DNA from: Candidatus Sulfobium mesophilum
Lineage (GTDB): Bacteria; Nitrospirota; Thermodesulfovibrionia; Thermodesulfovibrionales; UBA6898
Assembly: GCA_900302705.1 (NCBI GenBank)
Contig: OUUY01000060.1
Location: 1-42,307, forward strand
DNA: 42,307 nucleotides
Direction of reading: 5' to 3'
This document shows, in pieces, positions 8,287 through 16,958 of the stretch (the first letter of the stretch is position 1; every line of letters begins with the position of its first letter). Position numbers and translations under genes: made by a program. The notes under the pieces are model-generated. The model worked only from the letters and a program-made list of their open reading frames with translations, searched no databases and was not told the origin of the DNA.

Positions 8287-8712
8287 ATGAGATCTGCGCC
8301 ATGGTTTAACAACTTCGCAAAATGGTCGGCCTATGCATCGGGACATTCAGTGACGTTTATAATCGCCATATCGGTTATCATAATCTGGGTGATTACCGGT
8401 CCTATCTTCAGATTCAGCGATGCGTGGCAACTCGTGATAAATACCGGCACGACAATAGTAACTTTTTTCATGGTATTTCTCATCCAGAACACCCAAAACC
8501 GGAATACCAATGCGATACAAATAAAACTGGACGAGTTGATTCGTGCTGTAGAGGGTGCCCATAATGCTCTGTTGGATCTCGAAGAACTGGATGATACAGA
8601 GCTCGAACTCATTAAAACGAATTACGAAAAACTCGCCGCCCGTGCCAGGGAAGCCCTGAGGAAGGGCAAGAAGGATACCAAAACGCCGGATGTGACGCAT
8701 GCAAAACAGTAA
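8287..8712 (+). CDS. Low-affinity iron permease-family membrane protein (141 aa)
   Basis: ATG 8287 is chosen for its AAGGGAG site eight bases upstream. Two transmembrane helices (about residues 20-40 and 52-75) precede a conserved cytoplasmic FLIQNTQNRNTNAIQIKLDE segment and a charged helical tail. This layout matches the Iron_permease (PF04120) family. Bacterial members are short, and iron transport has not been demonstrated for most of them. It stands alone, with 260 bases of gene-free DNA upstream and a convergent HAD gene downstream. Confidence 0.75.
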   Translation: MRSAPWFNNFAKWSAYASGHSVTFIIAISVIIIWVITGPIFRFSDAWQLVINTGTTIVTFFMVFLIQNTQNRNTNAIQIKLDELIRAVEGAHNALLDLEELDDTELELIKTNYEKLAARAREALRKGKKDTKTPDVTHAKQ

Positions 8713-8827
8713 CTAAGCCTTCTTGATCACTCGCAAAAGGAACAGCAAGACCACGGCTGAGCCGATTTTTGCACTTTGCAGAGAAATTTCCCAAGCGTCA
8801 TTATTATCAGAAAGGGCATATCAGGTC

Positions 8828-9424
8828 CTATGTCAAATACTTCTTTATCTCCACCTTCACTTCTCTCAGCTCCGTATATAAAACGGCATTGAGCCCCTCA
8901 CCTGCTGCCCGTCTGACGTTATCGATGTTGTCGTCCACAAACACTGTCTCTCCTGGCTTAAGCCCCATCTTAAGGCAGACATCCGCAAACACCGAAGGGT
9001 CCTGTTTGCCCTTTCCTATCCTGAAGGAATTATAGACGTGATCGAAATGATGGAAGAATAAGTCTTTCCCGTTCAGCTTATCCAGCCAGTTGGTCTGGTC
9101 GCTCAGTATCGCCGTAACAAGACCTTCGGCCCTCAGTTCTTCAACATACCCGATGACATCAAGTCTCAAGACAAACCTCTTTAGTATCTCATCCCTGATC
9201 ATCTCGTTGCTTTCCCTGATCCCTGTCTCTTCTCTTAATCTGTTCAGGTACGCTGCCTCACCGGCCGCCCCCGTCACGTATCCTGTTTCATATATGAGAT
9301 TGGCCGCAATCCTGAAAAACGCTTCCGGATCGAGCTGGTTATTTTCGGCGATCACCTTCAGCCCTTCCCTGAAACCTTCCTCCGCGAGGACTCCTCCGAA
9401 ATCGAAAATAACTGCCTTAACCAT
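8828..9424 (-). CDS. HAD-superfamily hydrolase, subfamily IA (198 aa)
   Basis: The four HAD motifs are visible: the nucleophile D8 in DFGGV, the serine/aspartate motif ILSDQ near 108, a lysine in GKGKQDPS near 140, and the acidic FVDDN near 165. The second acid of motif I is Gly, as in YihX-like sugar phosphatases. It is predicted to be a cytoplasmic phosphatase of unknown substrate. An in-frame TAA directly precedes ATG 9424, which fixes the start. No ribosome site is present. Instead TATAAT lies six bases before the ATG, suggesting a leaderless transcript. Confidence 0.85.
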   Translation of the reverse strand: MVKAVIFDFGGVLAEEGFREGLKVIAENNQLDPEAFFRIAANLIYETGYVTGAAGEAAYLNRLREETGIRESNEMIRDEILKRFVLRLDVIGYVEELRAEGLVTAILSDQTNWLDKLNGKDLFFHHFDHVYNSFRIGKGKQDPSVFADVCLKMGLKPGETVFVDDNIDNVRRAAGEGLNAVLYTELREVKVEIKKYLT

Positions 9425-9674
9425 TTATGGATTATACCCTGCCTATACTTTTTTCCCACCTCATATGCCTGGGGCATCGCCTTGCTTCCTTTAATGTCTC
9501 CTATTTTCCATGCGCCGGTGCCATTGATAATCCCCTTTTCTTTTGCCCGGCTCAGACAGGATGTGAATGCCCTGAAGCCTTCCAAGGTAAAACGAGAGGC
9601 CCCTGCAGAGCACCATCAATGCGCATTTCATCGATTGGCCTAATCAGTGTCCAGGGAAAATAACCTGCATCAGA
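9425..9674. other. Gene-poor interval between HAD and FMN reductase genes
   Basis: A minus-strand frame (9585-9358) overlaps the HAD start but has no ribosome site or recognisable similarity. The interval holds the TATAAT (9431-9436, minus strand) that may drive the HAD gene. Confidence 0.4.
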
Positions 9675-10232
9675 TCAATCATGACGAATTGTAGCAACCC
9701 ATGCCGCAAAAGCTTGCATAAACTTTACCGCAAATTCCCGGGTTGACTCATTTACCAGATGGCCATTCTCATCGAAGAGATTCGCTGCATTTCCGATGTA
9801 AGCTTCAGGCTGCTGCATGACTGGAATATTAAGGAACACCATCGATTGCCTAAGGTGATGGTTTGAGCCGAATCCGCCGATAGCGCCGGGTGAGACGCTC
9901 ACCACCGCGCCTGGTTTGCCATCCCAGACGCTTTTTCCGTAGGGGCGGGAGCCCACATCAATAGCGTTTTTGAGTACCCCGGGAACAGAACGATTATATT
10001 CAGGCGTGACAAACAGAACCCCGTCAAATTTCCTTATGTGCTCACGAAACCCGGTCCAGGCAACCGGCGGATTGTCATCGAGATCCTGATTGTAAAACGG
10101 AAGCCCTCCGATTTCGACAATTTCGAGCCTTAAGGTATCTGGTGCAAGCTTTATCAGCGCCTTCGCCATCTTACGATTGAATGATTCCCTGCGAAGGCTC
10201 CCCACAAAAACGCCAATCCTTTTCTGCGTCAT
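9675..10232 (-). CDS. NAD(P)H-dependent FMN reductase-family flavoprotein (185 aa)
   Basis: This is a flavodoxin-fold quinone/chromate-type reductase. The N-terminal FMN phosphate loop is GSLRRESFNRK (12-22). The second signature is TPEYNRSVPGVLKNAID near 77-93, followed by SPGAIGG near 114. The family uses NAD(P)H and FMN to reduce quinones, azo compounds or metals, usually as a cytoplasmic oligomer. It starts six bases after the UbiE/MenG-type gene, so the two are very likely co-transcribed. That pairing is consistent with a role in quinone redox state, which is inference. Confidence 0.85.
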   Translation of the reverse strand: MTQKRIGVFVGSLRRESFNRKMAKALIKLAPDTLRLEIVEIGGLPFYNQDLDDNPPVAWTGFREHIRKFDGVLFVTPEYNRSVPGVLKNAIDVGSRPYGKSVWDGKPGAVVSVSPGAIGGFGSNHHLRQSMVFLNIPVMQQPEAYIGNAANLFDENGHLVNESTREFAVKFMQAFAAWVATIRHD

Positions 10233-10238
10233 CGTCCC

Positions 10239-11042
10239 TCAGCCTTTACTGGCCACAAAAATCGTTGCGATGCCGAATGTCATAGAATGAACATGCACAT
10301 CCCGAAACCCGCAGGTCTCCAACGTATGGGCGAATTCCTGAGAGGAGGGAAACGACTTAATTGACCTCGGCAGATAATTGTAGGGCACCTCTGTTTTAAG
10401 CACCTTCATCGCTATGAAAGGCATGATCTTAAAGCAATACAAATTATAAAGCGGCTTGACCCAACGATTCTCCGGAGGAGTGAGTTCGAGGCAGCAGAAC
10501 CTTCCCCCGGACTTAAGCACCCTGAAAGCCTCCTGCAAGGCAGCAGCAGTGTCGGGGATATTTCTCATACCGAAAGAAACCGTCACAACGTCAAAAGAAT
10601 TTCCGGAGAAATTGAGTTTTTTTGCGTCCGAGAGAGAAAAACTGATTCCAGGCCTGCCACGAGAGAGCTTTTTCTGCGCCTCACAAAGCATCTCTTTGCT
10701 AAAGTCAACACCGTGAACCGACCCTTTATTGCCCACCTTTCTTGAAAGCAGCAAAGCCAGTTTGCCTGTACCGGTGCATACATCCAGTACCTGCTCCCCT
10801 CCCCTCAGCCCGAGCATGGAAACAAGCCGCCTTCGCCATCCCCGATCGAGACCGAAGCTGAAAAATGAACTCAAAAAATCGATTTGCGACGCTATAGAGG
10901 CAAAAATGGCCTTTATGAAGGTGTCCCTGTCACTTTGAGAAGTATTCTTAACCGCGTCTTCCTTCTCAGCATCTCCTGAAGAAAGCAAATTTCGATATCC
11001 GCAGGGATTCGGCTGTTCGAGAGGATTGTCATTTGCCGCCAT
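10239..11042 (-). CDS. ubiE: UbiE/MenG-type quinone methyltransferase (267 aa)
   Basis: This is a SAM-dependent C-methyltransferase for the last ring methylation of menaquinone or ubiquinone. Motif I is VLDVCTGTGKLAL near residue 86. The GVDFSKEML motif II, the DVVTVSFGMRNIPD segment and the C-terminal VPYNYLPRSIKSFP stretch are all characteristic of the family. An N-terminal extension of about 40 polar residues precedes the TFIKAIFASIA start of the conserved domain, so the true start could be internal, but AAGGAAGGAG lies just before ATG 11042. The FMN reductase follows six bases downstream. Confidence 0.85.
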   Translation of the reverse strand: MAANDNPLEQPNPCGYRNLLSSGDAEKEDAVKNTSQSDRDTFIKAIFASIASQIDFLSSFFSFGLDRGWRRRLVSMLGLRGGEQVLDVCTGTGKLALLLSRKVGNKGSVHGVDFSKEMLCEAQKKLSRGRPGISFSLSDAKKLNFSGNSFDVVTVSFGMRNIPDTAAALQEAFRVLKSGGRFCCLELTPPENRWVKPLYNLYCFKIMPFIAMKVLKTEVPYNYLPRSIKSFPSSQEFAHTLETCGFRDVHVHSMTFGIATIFVASKG

Positions 11043-11293
11043 TGCGCGTCTCCTTCCTTAGCTGCCTTTATTAGTCTATTAGCAATATTAATGATATTGT
11101 CTCACGAAACGCGTATTTTTTCATCTACTTTTTTGATCTAGGCGAAGCCTGTCCTTCGTGGATAAACAACTCCGAAGAGACCCTTACTTTCGCCGCCGGA
11201 GATATGCTATATTTAATCATCGGGAAACGCGCACATCTGACTTTTGTGCGGCTCAAAGACAGTGGCGCGCCAGTAGAAGGACGGCAATGCTTC

Positions 11294-11665
11294 GTGGCTG
11301 AAAAACTACTCATAGTGGAAGATGAAGATACCCTCTGTGAGTCTCTGCAGAGAGTATTCATAAGGGAAGGCTATGAGGTGGATATAGCGGGCAGCGCCGA
11401 GTCAGCCTTTGAACTCCTCGATGTAAAATCATACGACCTCATAATAACAGATATCATCCTCCCGGGCATTAGCGGAATTGAACTGCTTGCGAAATACAAA
11501 AAGCAAAACCCGGCCCAAAAGGTAATAGTCATAACCGCCTATGCATCCCTCATGACGGCTGTCGAGGCCATCAAGGCCGGAGCTTGCGATTTCATCATTA
11601 AGCCTCTCATGCATGATGAGATGAAACGATTAGTCAGAATCGCCCTTGACAGGCCGGATGGCTAA
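11294..11665 (+). CDS. Single-domain response regulator (CheY-like, 123 aa)
   Basis: The product is one receiver domain with no output domain. The acidic pocket is E9-D10, the phospho-acceptor D53 (DLIITDIILPG), with T81 and K103 (DFIIKP). The GTG start at 11294 gives the usual receiver N-terminus (AEKLLIVEDE). The frame is open to an ATG at 11204, but those 30 residues look non-coding and a TATATT box overlaps them. The stop is 25 bases from the cNMP/CBS gene, so the pair probably forms one signalling operon. No histidine kinase is adjacent. Confidence 0.8.
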   Translation: MAEKLLIVEDEDTLCESLQRVFIREGYEVDIAGSAESAFELLDVKSYDLIITDIILPGISGIELLAKYKKQNPAQKVIVITAYASLMTAVEAIKAGACDFIIKPLMHDEMKRLVRIALDRPDG

Positions 11666-11690
11666 CAGCCGGTAGGGAACGGTCCGTGAA

Positions 11691-13589
11691 ATGATCACTA
11701 AAGGCGCTTTCACCCTCTTAAAAAAAACCCTTCCCTTCAGCCTCCTCGATGAAGCAACCCTCAGGACTATTGCCAAGGAAATATCGCTGGAGTACTACCC
11801 GAAAGGGCATGCCATACACTACCAGGACGGTCCGGCAGCGGAGTACCTAAGCATAATAAAAAGCGGGGCGGTGAAGGTCTCTCTGAAGACAGCTGCCAGT
11901 GAAGAGTTACTCATAGATTATATGACAGTCGGCGATTTCTTCGGAATGCGTTCTTTTGTCTGCGGCGACATATCCCGGGATAATATCGTCGCTGTGGAAG
12001 ACACGTCTTGCTACCTCATAAAAAAAGCGACTGTACTGGAGCTGATGAAGACAAACGCGGAATTCTCTGCTTTTTGCGTCAGGTCATGGCTGAAAAAGCT
12101 CATGGACATGACTTACAGGGAGATACACGACCGCACCCTGCTTCACGGAGCCGGAGACAAGCTCCTTTTTACCCACACTCTAAACGATCTTGCCACAAAG
12201 AAGGTGATTACAGCCTCCGAAGATATCTCGATAAAAGATGCTGCAGAGATAATGGCTAATAATAAGATCAGTTCGCTCATCCTGCTTGACCCCGGCGGGT
12301 TGCCTTCCGGGATGATTACAGACCGGGACTTCAGGAACAGGGTGATTTCAAAAGGCAGAGACCTTTCAGGGAGAGTGGGCGATATCATGAGCGTTACCAT
12401 CATAAAGTCAGAAGCCGGAGATTACTGCTTCGAGGCGCTGTTAAAAATGATACGCTACAACATACACCATCTGCTTGTTGTCGATAACGGGGAACTGAGA
12501 GGAATAATCACAAGCCACGACCTTATGCTTCTACAGGGAAGTTCGCCTCTGTCCATTGCAAAGGAGATAGAGGACCAAACCACCATAGACGGTCTTTTGC
12601 CTGCATCCGGAAAAATAAACAGGATAATAATCAATCTCATAAAGGAAGGTGCAAGAGCGGGAGACATAACGAGGCTGATCACGGAAGTAAACGACAGACT
12701 ACTGAAGAAAATCCTCGAAGTCACTGAATCCAGGCTGGGTCCGCCGCCCCTTCGTTATTGCTGGATTGTTTACGGCAGTGAAGGCCGGAAAGAACAGACT
12801 TTCAAGACGGATCAGGACAATGCGATAATATATGAGGACCCGCAAGGCAGCGATGAAGCCGCGCGGGCCTATTTTTCTGATCTTGCGGAGCAGATGAATA
12901 ATGCCCTCGCGAAGTGCGGCTTCCCTCCGTGTAGTGCCGGCTATATGGCCAGTAATCCTAAATGGCGTCAGCCCTTGAGCGCATGGAAGACCTATTTCTC
13001 CGATTGGATTAACACCCCGATTCCGGAGGCGATTCTTCGCTCACTTATATTCTTTGACTTCAGGGCCATCCACGGTGACTTGCTGCTTGCAGAAAGACTC
13101 AGGGCCTTTCTAGGCCACGAGATCAGGGGAAAAAACCTTTTTCTCGCCCACATGGCGGCAATAGTAGCGCAAAACAGGCCGCCCCTTGATTTGTTCGGCA
13201 AATTCATCTGCGAAAAAAAAGGTCCTCACAAGGGCAAATTCAATATCAAGATAAACGGCATCTGTCCCATCATAGATGCAGCCAGACTTTCTGCACTCGA
13301 AATAAGGCTGTATCATACATCCACAATTGAGAGGCTCAGAGGGTTAAAAAACAGGCCGGCTTCAGCTGGAGAATTCTCAGAAGAGCTTGGAGATGCATTT
13401 GAATTTCTTATGTCACTTAGGCTCAGGCATCAGTTTCAGCAGATGCAGGACGGCGTCGAACCGGATAACTTTATAGATCCGGATCATCTTAGGCCCATGG
13501 AGAAGACTTTGCTGAAGGAGACCTTCAAACTCATCCTGGCTGTTCAGGAAAAAACAATGAAGAAATACAACTCCTGGATGATCAAGTAA
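11691..13589 (+). CDS. cNMP-binding/CBS/DUF294 nucleotidyltransferase signalling protein (632 aa)
   Basis: Domains in order: a cyclic-nucleotide-binding (CAP_ED) domain at about 15-130, two CBS motifs at about 170-295 (DRDFRNRVI in the first), a DUF294 nucleotidyltransferase core at about 340-420 (YGSEGRKEQTFKTDQDN, with the acidic pair expected to bind metal), and a DUF294 C-terminal helical domain to the end. The architecture resembles the GlnD-like sensors that sit beside DNA polymerase III epsilon-like or transporter genes. The reaction is unknown. It is likely to sense a nucleotide and modify or regulate a partner. It lies between a response regulator and an Nramp transporter with short gaps, suggesting control of metal uptake, which is inference. 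Confidence 0.85.
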   Translation: MITKGAFTLLKKTLPFSLLDEATLRTIAKEISLEYYPKGHAIHYQDGPAAEYLSIIKSGAVKVSLKTAASEELLIDYMTVGDFFGMRSFVCGDISRDNIVAVEDTSCYLIKKATVLELMKTNAEFSAFCVRSWLKKLMDMTYREIHDRTLLHGAGDKLLFTHTLNDLATKKVITASEDISIKDAAEIMANNKISSLILLDPGGLPSGMITDRDFRNRVISKGRDLSGRVGDIMSVTIIKSEAGDYCFEALLKMIRYNIHHLLVVDNGELRGIITSHDLMLLQGSSPLSIAKEIEDQTTIDGLLPASGKINRIIINLIKEGARAGDITRLITEVNDRLLKKILEVTESRLGPPPLRYCWIVYGSEGRKEQTFKTDQDNAIIYEDPQGSDEAARAYFSDLAEQMNNALAKCGFPPCSAGYMASNPKWRQPLSAWKTYFSDWINTPIPEAILRSLIFFDFRAIHGDLLLAERLRAFLGHEIRGKNLFLAHMAAIVAQNRPPLDLFGKFICEKKGPHKGKFNIKINGICPIIDAARLSALEIRLYHTSTIERLRGLKNRPASAGEFSEELGDAFEFLMSLRLRHQFQQMQDGVEPDNFIDPDHLRPMEKTLLKETFKLILAVQEKTMKKYNSWMIK

Positions 13590-13616
13590 TTCAGTGCTTT
13601 CGGTGTTATACTGGCA

Positions 13617-14876
13617 ATGATTGCCATGTTTACTGACAGACTGTTTGGGAAGCACTCGCCGAGACTTGGCGGGCTCGATATTCTCAAATTTATCGGACCT
13701 GGGTTTCTCGTGACAGTGGGGTTTATTGACCCCGGCAACTGGGCCACAAACATTGCGGCAGGCTCCTACCATGGTTATGCTCTCCTGTGGGTAGTTACTC
13801 TCTCCACTCTCATGCTTATCATACTGCAGCATAACGCCGCCCACCTGGGGATAGTCACCGGACTTTGTCTGGCAGAATCATCCACGAAGTTCTTTGGAAG
13901 AATGACGAGCAGGCTTTTTCTTTCAAGCGCCCTCGCTGCAGCTGTATCGACGGCTCTTGCGGAAATACTGGGCGCGGCTATAGGACTCAATATGCTTCTT
14001 CATATCCCTATCAGGACCGGCGCACTGATGACTGCACTGGCCGCTGGATATCTGCTTTTTTCCAATAACTACAAGAAGCTGGAAAGGTGGATCATAGCCA
14101 TAGTATCGGTTATAGGATTTTCATTTCTATTTGAACTGAGCCTGGTGAACGTCGGCTGGAAAGAGGCTGCAGGCGGCTGGGTCATGCCCTCGATCCCGAA
14201 GCGCTCGCTTCCTCTGGTGATGAGCATACTTGGCGCTGTGGTGATGCCGCATAATCTCTTCCTGCACTCAGAGATAATTCAGTCCAGGCAGATGAATATC
14301 AGAGGCGATGCAGCTATAGAAAAACAACTCAAATATGAATTTACCGACACACTCTTTGCGATGCTTATAGGATGGGGGATAAACAGCGCCATCATCATCA
14401 TGGCCGCCTCGGTCTTCTTTGACCGGGGGATACTCGTTACAGACCTGATGCAGGCTGATGCAACCCTGAAGCCGCTGCTTGGCGGAGCAGCGGGCATAAT
14501 CTTTGGTCTGGCGCTTCTCCTCTCAGGGTTCTCCTCTTCAGTAACAGCTGCAATGGCAGGCGGAAGCATCTTCTCCGGGATGTTTGGTGAACCCTTCGAC
14601 ATTTCCGACTCACACTCCCGGACGGGCGCCGCCATAACGCTCACAGGAGCAGTGGCCGCCGCCTTTCTTCTGAACGACTTTTTCCAGGGGATCATCTGGA
14701 GTCAGATCATACTGAGCATCCAGTTGCCGTGGTCGATCTTTTTTCTTGTCAGACTGACCTCGTCTTCACGGGCAATGGGAAAGTTCTCGAATTCTTTAGC
14801 AGACAATCTGCTTTTGTGGTCGACCGCGATTATCGTCTCGGGATTAAATGTCGTACTCTTTGCAAGTATGATATAA
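13617..14876 (+). CDS. Nramp-family divalent metal transporter (MntH-like, 419 aa)
   Basis: This is a proton-coupled Mn/Fe-type transporter with about eleven hydrophobic helices. The two metal-site motifs are present: D38-P-G-N in helix 1 (GFIDPGNWATN), and A-V-V-M210-P-H (GAVVMPHNLFLHS) in helix 6. Length is normal. It begins 27 bases after the cNMP/CBS gene, so it is probably the third gene of that operon. Neither ATG 13617 nor the in-frame ATG 13626 has a good ribosome site, so translation may be coupled. Keeping the helix 6 methionine favours Mn or Fe over Mg or Al. Confidence 0.88.
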   Translation: MIAMFTDRLFGKHSPRLGGLDILKFIGPGFLVTVGFIDPGNWATNIAAGSYHGYALLWVVTLSTLMLIILQHNAAHLGIVTGLCLAESSTKFFGRMTSRLFLSSALAAAVSTALAEILGAAIGLNMLLHIPIRTGALMTALAAGYLLFSNNYKKLERWIIAIVSVIGFSFLFELSLVNVGWKEAAGGWVMPSIPKRSLPLVMSILGAVVMPHNLFLHSEIIQSRQMNIRGDAAIEKQLKYEFTDTLFAMLIGWGINSAIIIMAASVFFDRGILVTDLMQADATLKPLLGGAAGIIFGLALLLSGFSSSVTAAMAGGSIFSGMFGEPFDISDSHSRTGAAITLTGAVAAAFLLNDFFQGIIWSQIILSIQLPWSIFFLVRLTSSSRAMGKFSNSLADNLLLWSTAIIVSGLNVVLFASMI

Positions 14877-14953
14877 CCTGCCAAACAGGAAATACGGACC
14901 GGTTCAGCATAGCGTATACGAAAAAGAACAACGTATGCCTCTTTTAACCCTGA

Positions 14954-15136
14954 TCATCCCTTGGCTCCATCAGTAAAGAAATGCACAAGAACTTCTGCGT
15001 CCTTTGGCGAAAGATCAAATTTCAAACATGCATTCTCAACCAGCTTAAACAAACTCGTCTCCGGATTATCCTGACGCTCCTGCGATATCCATTTTATCGC
15101 CCTTCTCATTTGCTCACCTTCGGGAAGAATACTCAT
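14954..15136 (-). CDS. Small hypothetical protein (60 aa) at the end of the radical SAM locus
   Basis: The GGAGG site eight bases before ATG 15136 sets the start (MSILPEGEQMRRAI). The product is soluble and helical, with a KFDLSPKDAEVL segment in the C-terminal half and one cysteine. No family is recognised. It starts six bases after the methyltransferase stop, so it belongs to the same transcript as the radical SAM enzyme. It might be an accessory or binding protein of that pathway, but nothing in the sequence proves it. Confidence 0.65.
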   Translation of the reverse strand: MSILPEGEQMRRAIKWISQERQDNPETSLFKLVENACLKFDLSPKDAEVLVHFFTDGAKG

Positions 15137-15141
15137 AATTT

Positions 15142-15768
15142 TTACCTCCAAGAAATACGATTATTTTTCTGCCTTTTCTTAAGCCTCGGGAAGTATCTGG
15201 GCACCCTCTTTTTATATCTGACATAGTCATCACCGAAGCGGACAAGAAGCTCTCTTTCTTCCAGTGGTATCACTATCGCGTTTATAACAGCGAAATCAAG
15301 CAGCGTTATGATACCAATGGCTACCACCCCTGTAAATAAAAAAATGCCGCCCAGCATCAGTGTGTGGGCAAGATAAGTCGGATGCCTGACAAAAGAAAAA
15401 GCTCCATCGGTCGCGAGCCAGCTTGTTGACTTCGCGGACACCTCCGGAACACCCATGAGTCCCCAAAGAGTAAGCAGCCTCCCTGTCCAGATTTGTAGTA
15501 CAGTGCCTGCTGTCAGTATAATCAGTCCGGCAATGCGAACCAAGTTATGCATATCAAGCCTGTAATAGAGGAGAAAGGTCCGGTTGAGATAAATAAGATA
15601 TGCAACAGGCGGCCAGATAAGAAACGGCATTACATATGTCATTACGCCGATCTTTTTAAAAAACCCTGCAAAGCAGTGAACAGGTATCCAAAACAGCGGT
15701 ATGACAGGCCATATGATAATAGTGAGAAGCGCGATAAGTTCGGTCAAGTTCCTTCCCCGATAAAACAT
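15142..15768 (-). CDS. ICMT/PEMT-type integral membrane methyltransferase (208 aa)
   Basis: Five or so hydrophobic helices are followed by the conserved SAM-binding C-terminal region of the isoprenylcysteine carboxyl methyltransferase family: GAFSFVRHPTYLAHTL near 125-140, then PLEERELLVRFGDDYVRYK near 170-190, and a final RVPRYFP. These enzymes methylate a carboxyl, thiol or lipid at the membrane. The first 25 bases overlap the end of the radical SAM gene, so translation is coupled. It may add a methyl group to the peptide product or a lipid; the substrate is unknown. Confidence 0.8.
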   Translation of the reverse strand: MFYRGRNLTELIALLTIIIWPVIPLFWIPVHCFAGFFKKIGVMTYVMPFLIWPPVAYLIYLNRTFLLYYRLDMHNLVRIAGLIILTAGTVLQIWTGRLLTLWGLMGVPEVSAKSTSWLATDGAFSFVRHPTYLAHTLMLGGIFLFTGVVAIGIITLLDFAVINAIVIPLEERELLVRFGDDYVRYKKRVPRYFPRLKKRQKNNRISWR

Positions 15769-16787
15769 TGCGGGTCATCGGCAAGAAAGTCGGCATCGCC
15801 TTTCACAAGTGAATACGCATATGCTATAGCCCTGCATCCCCTGCATCCCGACCATCTGCTACATCTGCCACATCGGCCTTTGTATCTTCTTTTATCTCTG
15901 AGCGCCTCAAGAACAGGAGATGAGGCCCATACTTCACGAATCCTGTCCGTCCTTATATTCCCGATCGGAACAAATAACCGCCTGCAGGGTACTATCGTGC
16001 CATCGGGGAGGAACGTTAGCCCCGAAATGCCGGCAGCGCACCCGCTCGTTGCCACGGCGCCTCCTCCTGCAGGGCATCTCATCTGTGATGCCACCGGGTC
16101 TCCTGTTACGATCTCAAGACCTTCCGTCTTAATCGAAAAAATCTCTTCGTATATCTTCCTCACCTTCTCACTGCCGATCATCTTATCAAGAAGTCCCAAT
16201 CCCCTTCCTGAAGGCACCAGTCTGGAAAAGCCGAGTCTCTGCACACCGAGAGACTTTGCCAGGTCTACCAAGCCCGGCAGGTCGCCGACGTTAACTTCAG
16301 AGAGCGTGGCATTCACCGTAACGCTCATGCCCGCATTCAAAAGATTTCCAATTCCCTCAACTGCCGCTGCAAAGCTGCCTTTTCCCCTTATCGAATCATG
16401 GATCTTTTCGAGCCCCTCCATGCTGACCTGCACACCCTTTAAGCCAAGATGGGCAAGCGCAGCCGCCTTTTCCTTGCTGATAAGCGTGCCGTTTGAAAGA
16501 AGGTATGTGTCAAAACCACGAGCTCCGATCATCTCAATAATCTCAAATATGTCCGTCCTCAGAATCGGTTCTCCGCCGGTGATATTAAAACTGGGAGAAA
16601 AAGTGATATCAAAGGCTTCCGACCACGCCTTAAGTGTCTCCTCTACCTCTGTGACAACAGCGTTTATCTCCTCAGCGGTGAGTTCTTCATTTCTGCCGCC
16701 CGACTGATAACAATGGGTGCACTTCAAATTACACCTTTCTGTAAGGTGCCACTGGATAAAAAATTCGTGCGCGTTTGTTATGGACAT
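15744..16787 (-). CDS. Radical SAM/SPASM enzyme, candidate peptide maturase (347 aa)
   Basis: The [4Fe-4S] SAM-cleaving motif is C19-N-L-K-C23-T-H-C26, directly after HLTERC. A GGEP motif near 73 and the TIM-barrel strands follow. The C-terminal SPASM region has C-x11-G-x4-C (CAAGISGLTFLPDG, then IVPC), the C-x2-C-x5-C-x2-C cluster (CGRCSRWSGCRGC) and a last Cys near 342, so two auxiliary clusters are likely. SPASM enzymes usually form thioether or C-C links in ribosomal peptides. GGAGG lies 12 bases before ATG 16787. Just upstream is a tiny Cys-containing peptide gene, and downstream are an ICMT-like methyltransferase (overlapping) and a 60-aa protein. Function as a peptide maturase is inferred from the SPASM region and this context. 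Confidence 0.85.
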   Translation of the reverse strand: MSITNAHEFFIQWHLTERCNLKCTHCYQSGGRNEELTAEEINAVVTEVEETLKAWSEAFDITFSPSFNITGGEPILRTDIFEIIEMIGARGFDTYLLSNGTLISKEKAAALAHLGLKGVQVSMEGLEKIHDSIRGKGSFAAAVEGIGNLLNAGMSVTVNATLSEVNVGDLPGLVDLAKSLGVQRLGFSRLVPSGRGLGLLDKMIGSEKVRKIYEEIFSIKTEGLEIVTGDPVASQMRCPAGGGAVATSGCAAGISGLTFLPDGTIVPCRRLFVPIGNIRTDRIREVWASSPVLEALRDKRRYKGRCGRCSRWSGCRGCRAIAYAYSLVKGDADFLADDPQCFIGEGT

Positions 16788-16886
16788 AAGGAAAAAATTC
16801 CTCCGATCTATTACCTATTATACTAACAGGTTCAAAGAAATTCCTGAGCCGTATCCGGGAAATCGAAATCTGACTCTCCACAAAAA

Positions 16887-16918
16887 AAACGGATATGGTC
16901 TAAGCACCATATCCGTTT
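16887..16918 (-). terminator. Strong terminator between peptide gene and radical SAM gene
   Basis: A perfect 13-bp stem (AAACGGATATGGT with ACCATATCCGTTT) encloses a six-base loop. The T-run (five more T after the stem) is on the minus strand, so it follows the peptide gene. An attenuator here would make much more precursor than enzyme mRNA, a layout common in ribosomal-peptide loci. Confidence 0.85.
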
Positions 16919-16920
16919 TA

Positions 16921-16958
16921 TGAAATTTCGTTGCCGACCGGCAACTTCAGCTCTTTCA
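16921..16958 (-). promoter_or_regulatory. Candidate bacterial SECIS hairpin (selenocysteine insertion)
   Basis: On the minus strand the second TGA (16956-16958) begins UGAAA, which pairs with UUUCA at the 3' end (16925-16921). Above an internal loop, GUUGCC (16945-16940) pairs with GGCAAC (16935-16930) around a GGUC loop. The loop G lies 16 bases after that UGA and 25 after the first. In E. coli fdhF the SelB-bound stem has the same GUUGC start and the same GGUC loop, with UGA at the base. The bulged U known from fdhF is not obvious here. Confidence 0.55.

Noticed and set aside
9358-9585. 75-codon minus-strand frame upstream of the HAD gene
   Set aside because: It overlaps the HAD start by 67 bases, lacks a ribosome site and has no recognisable similarity.
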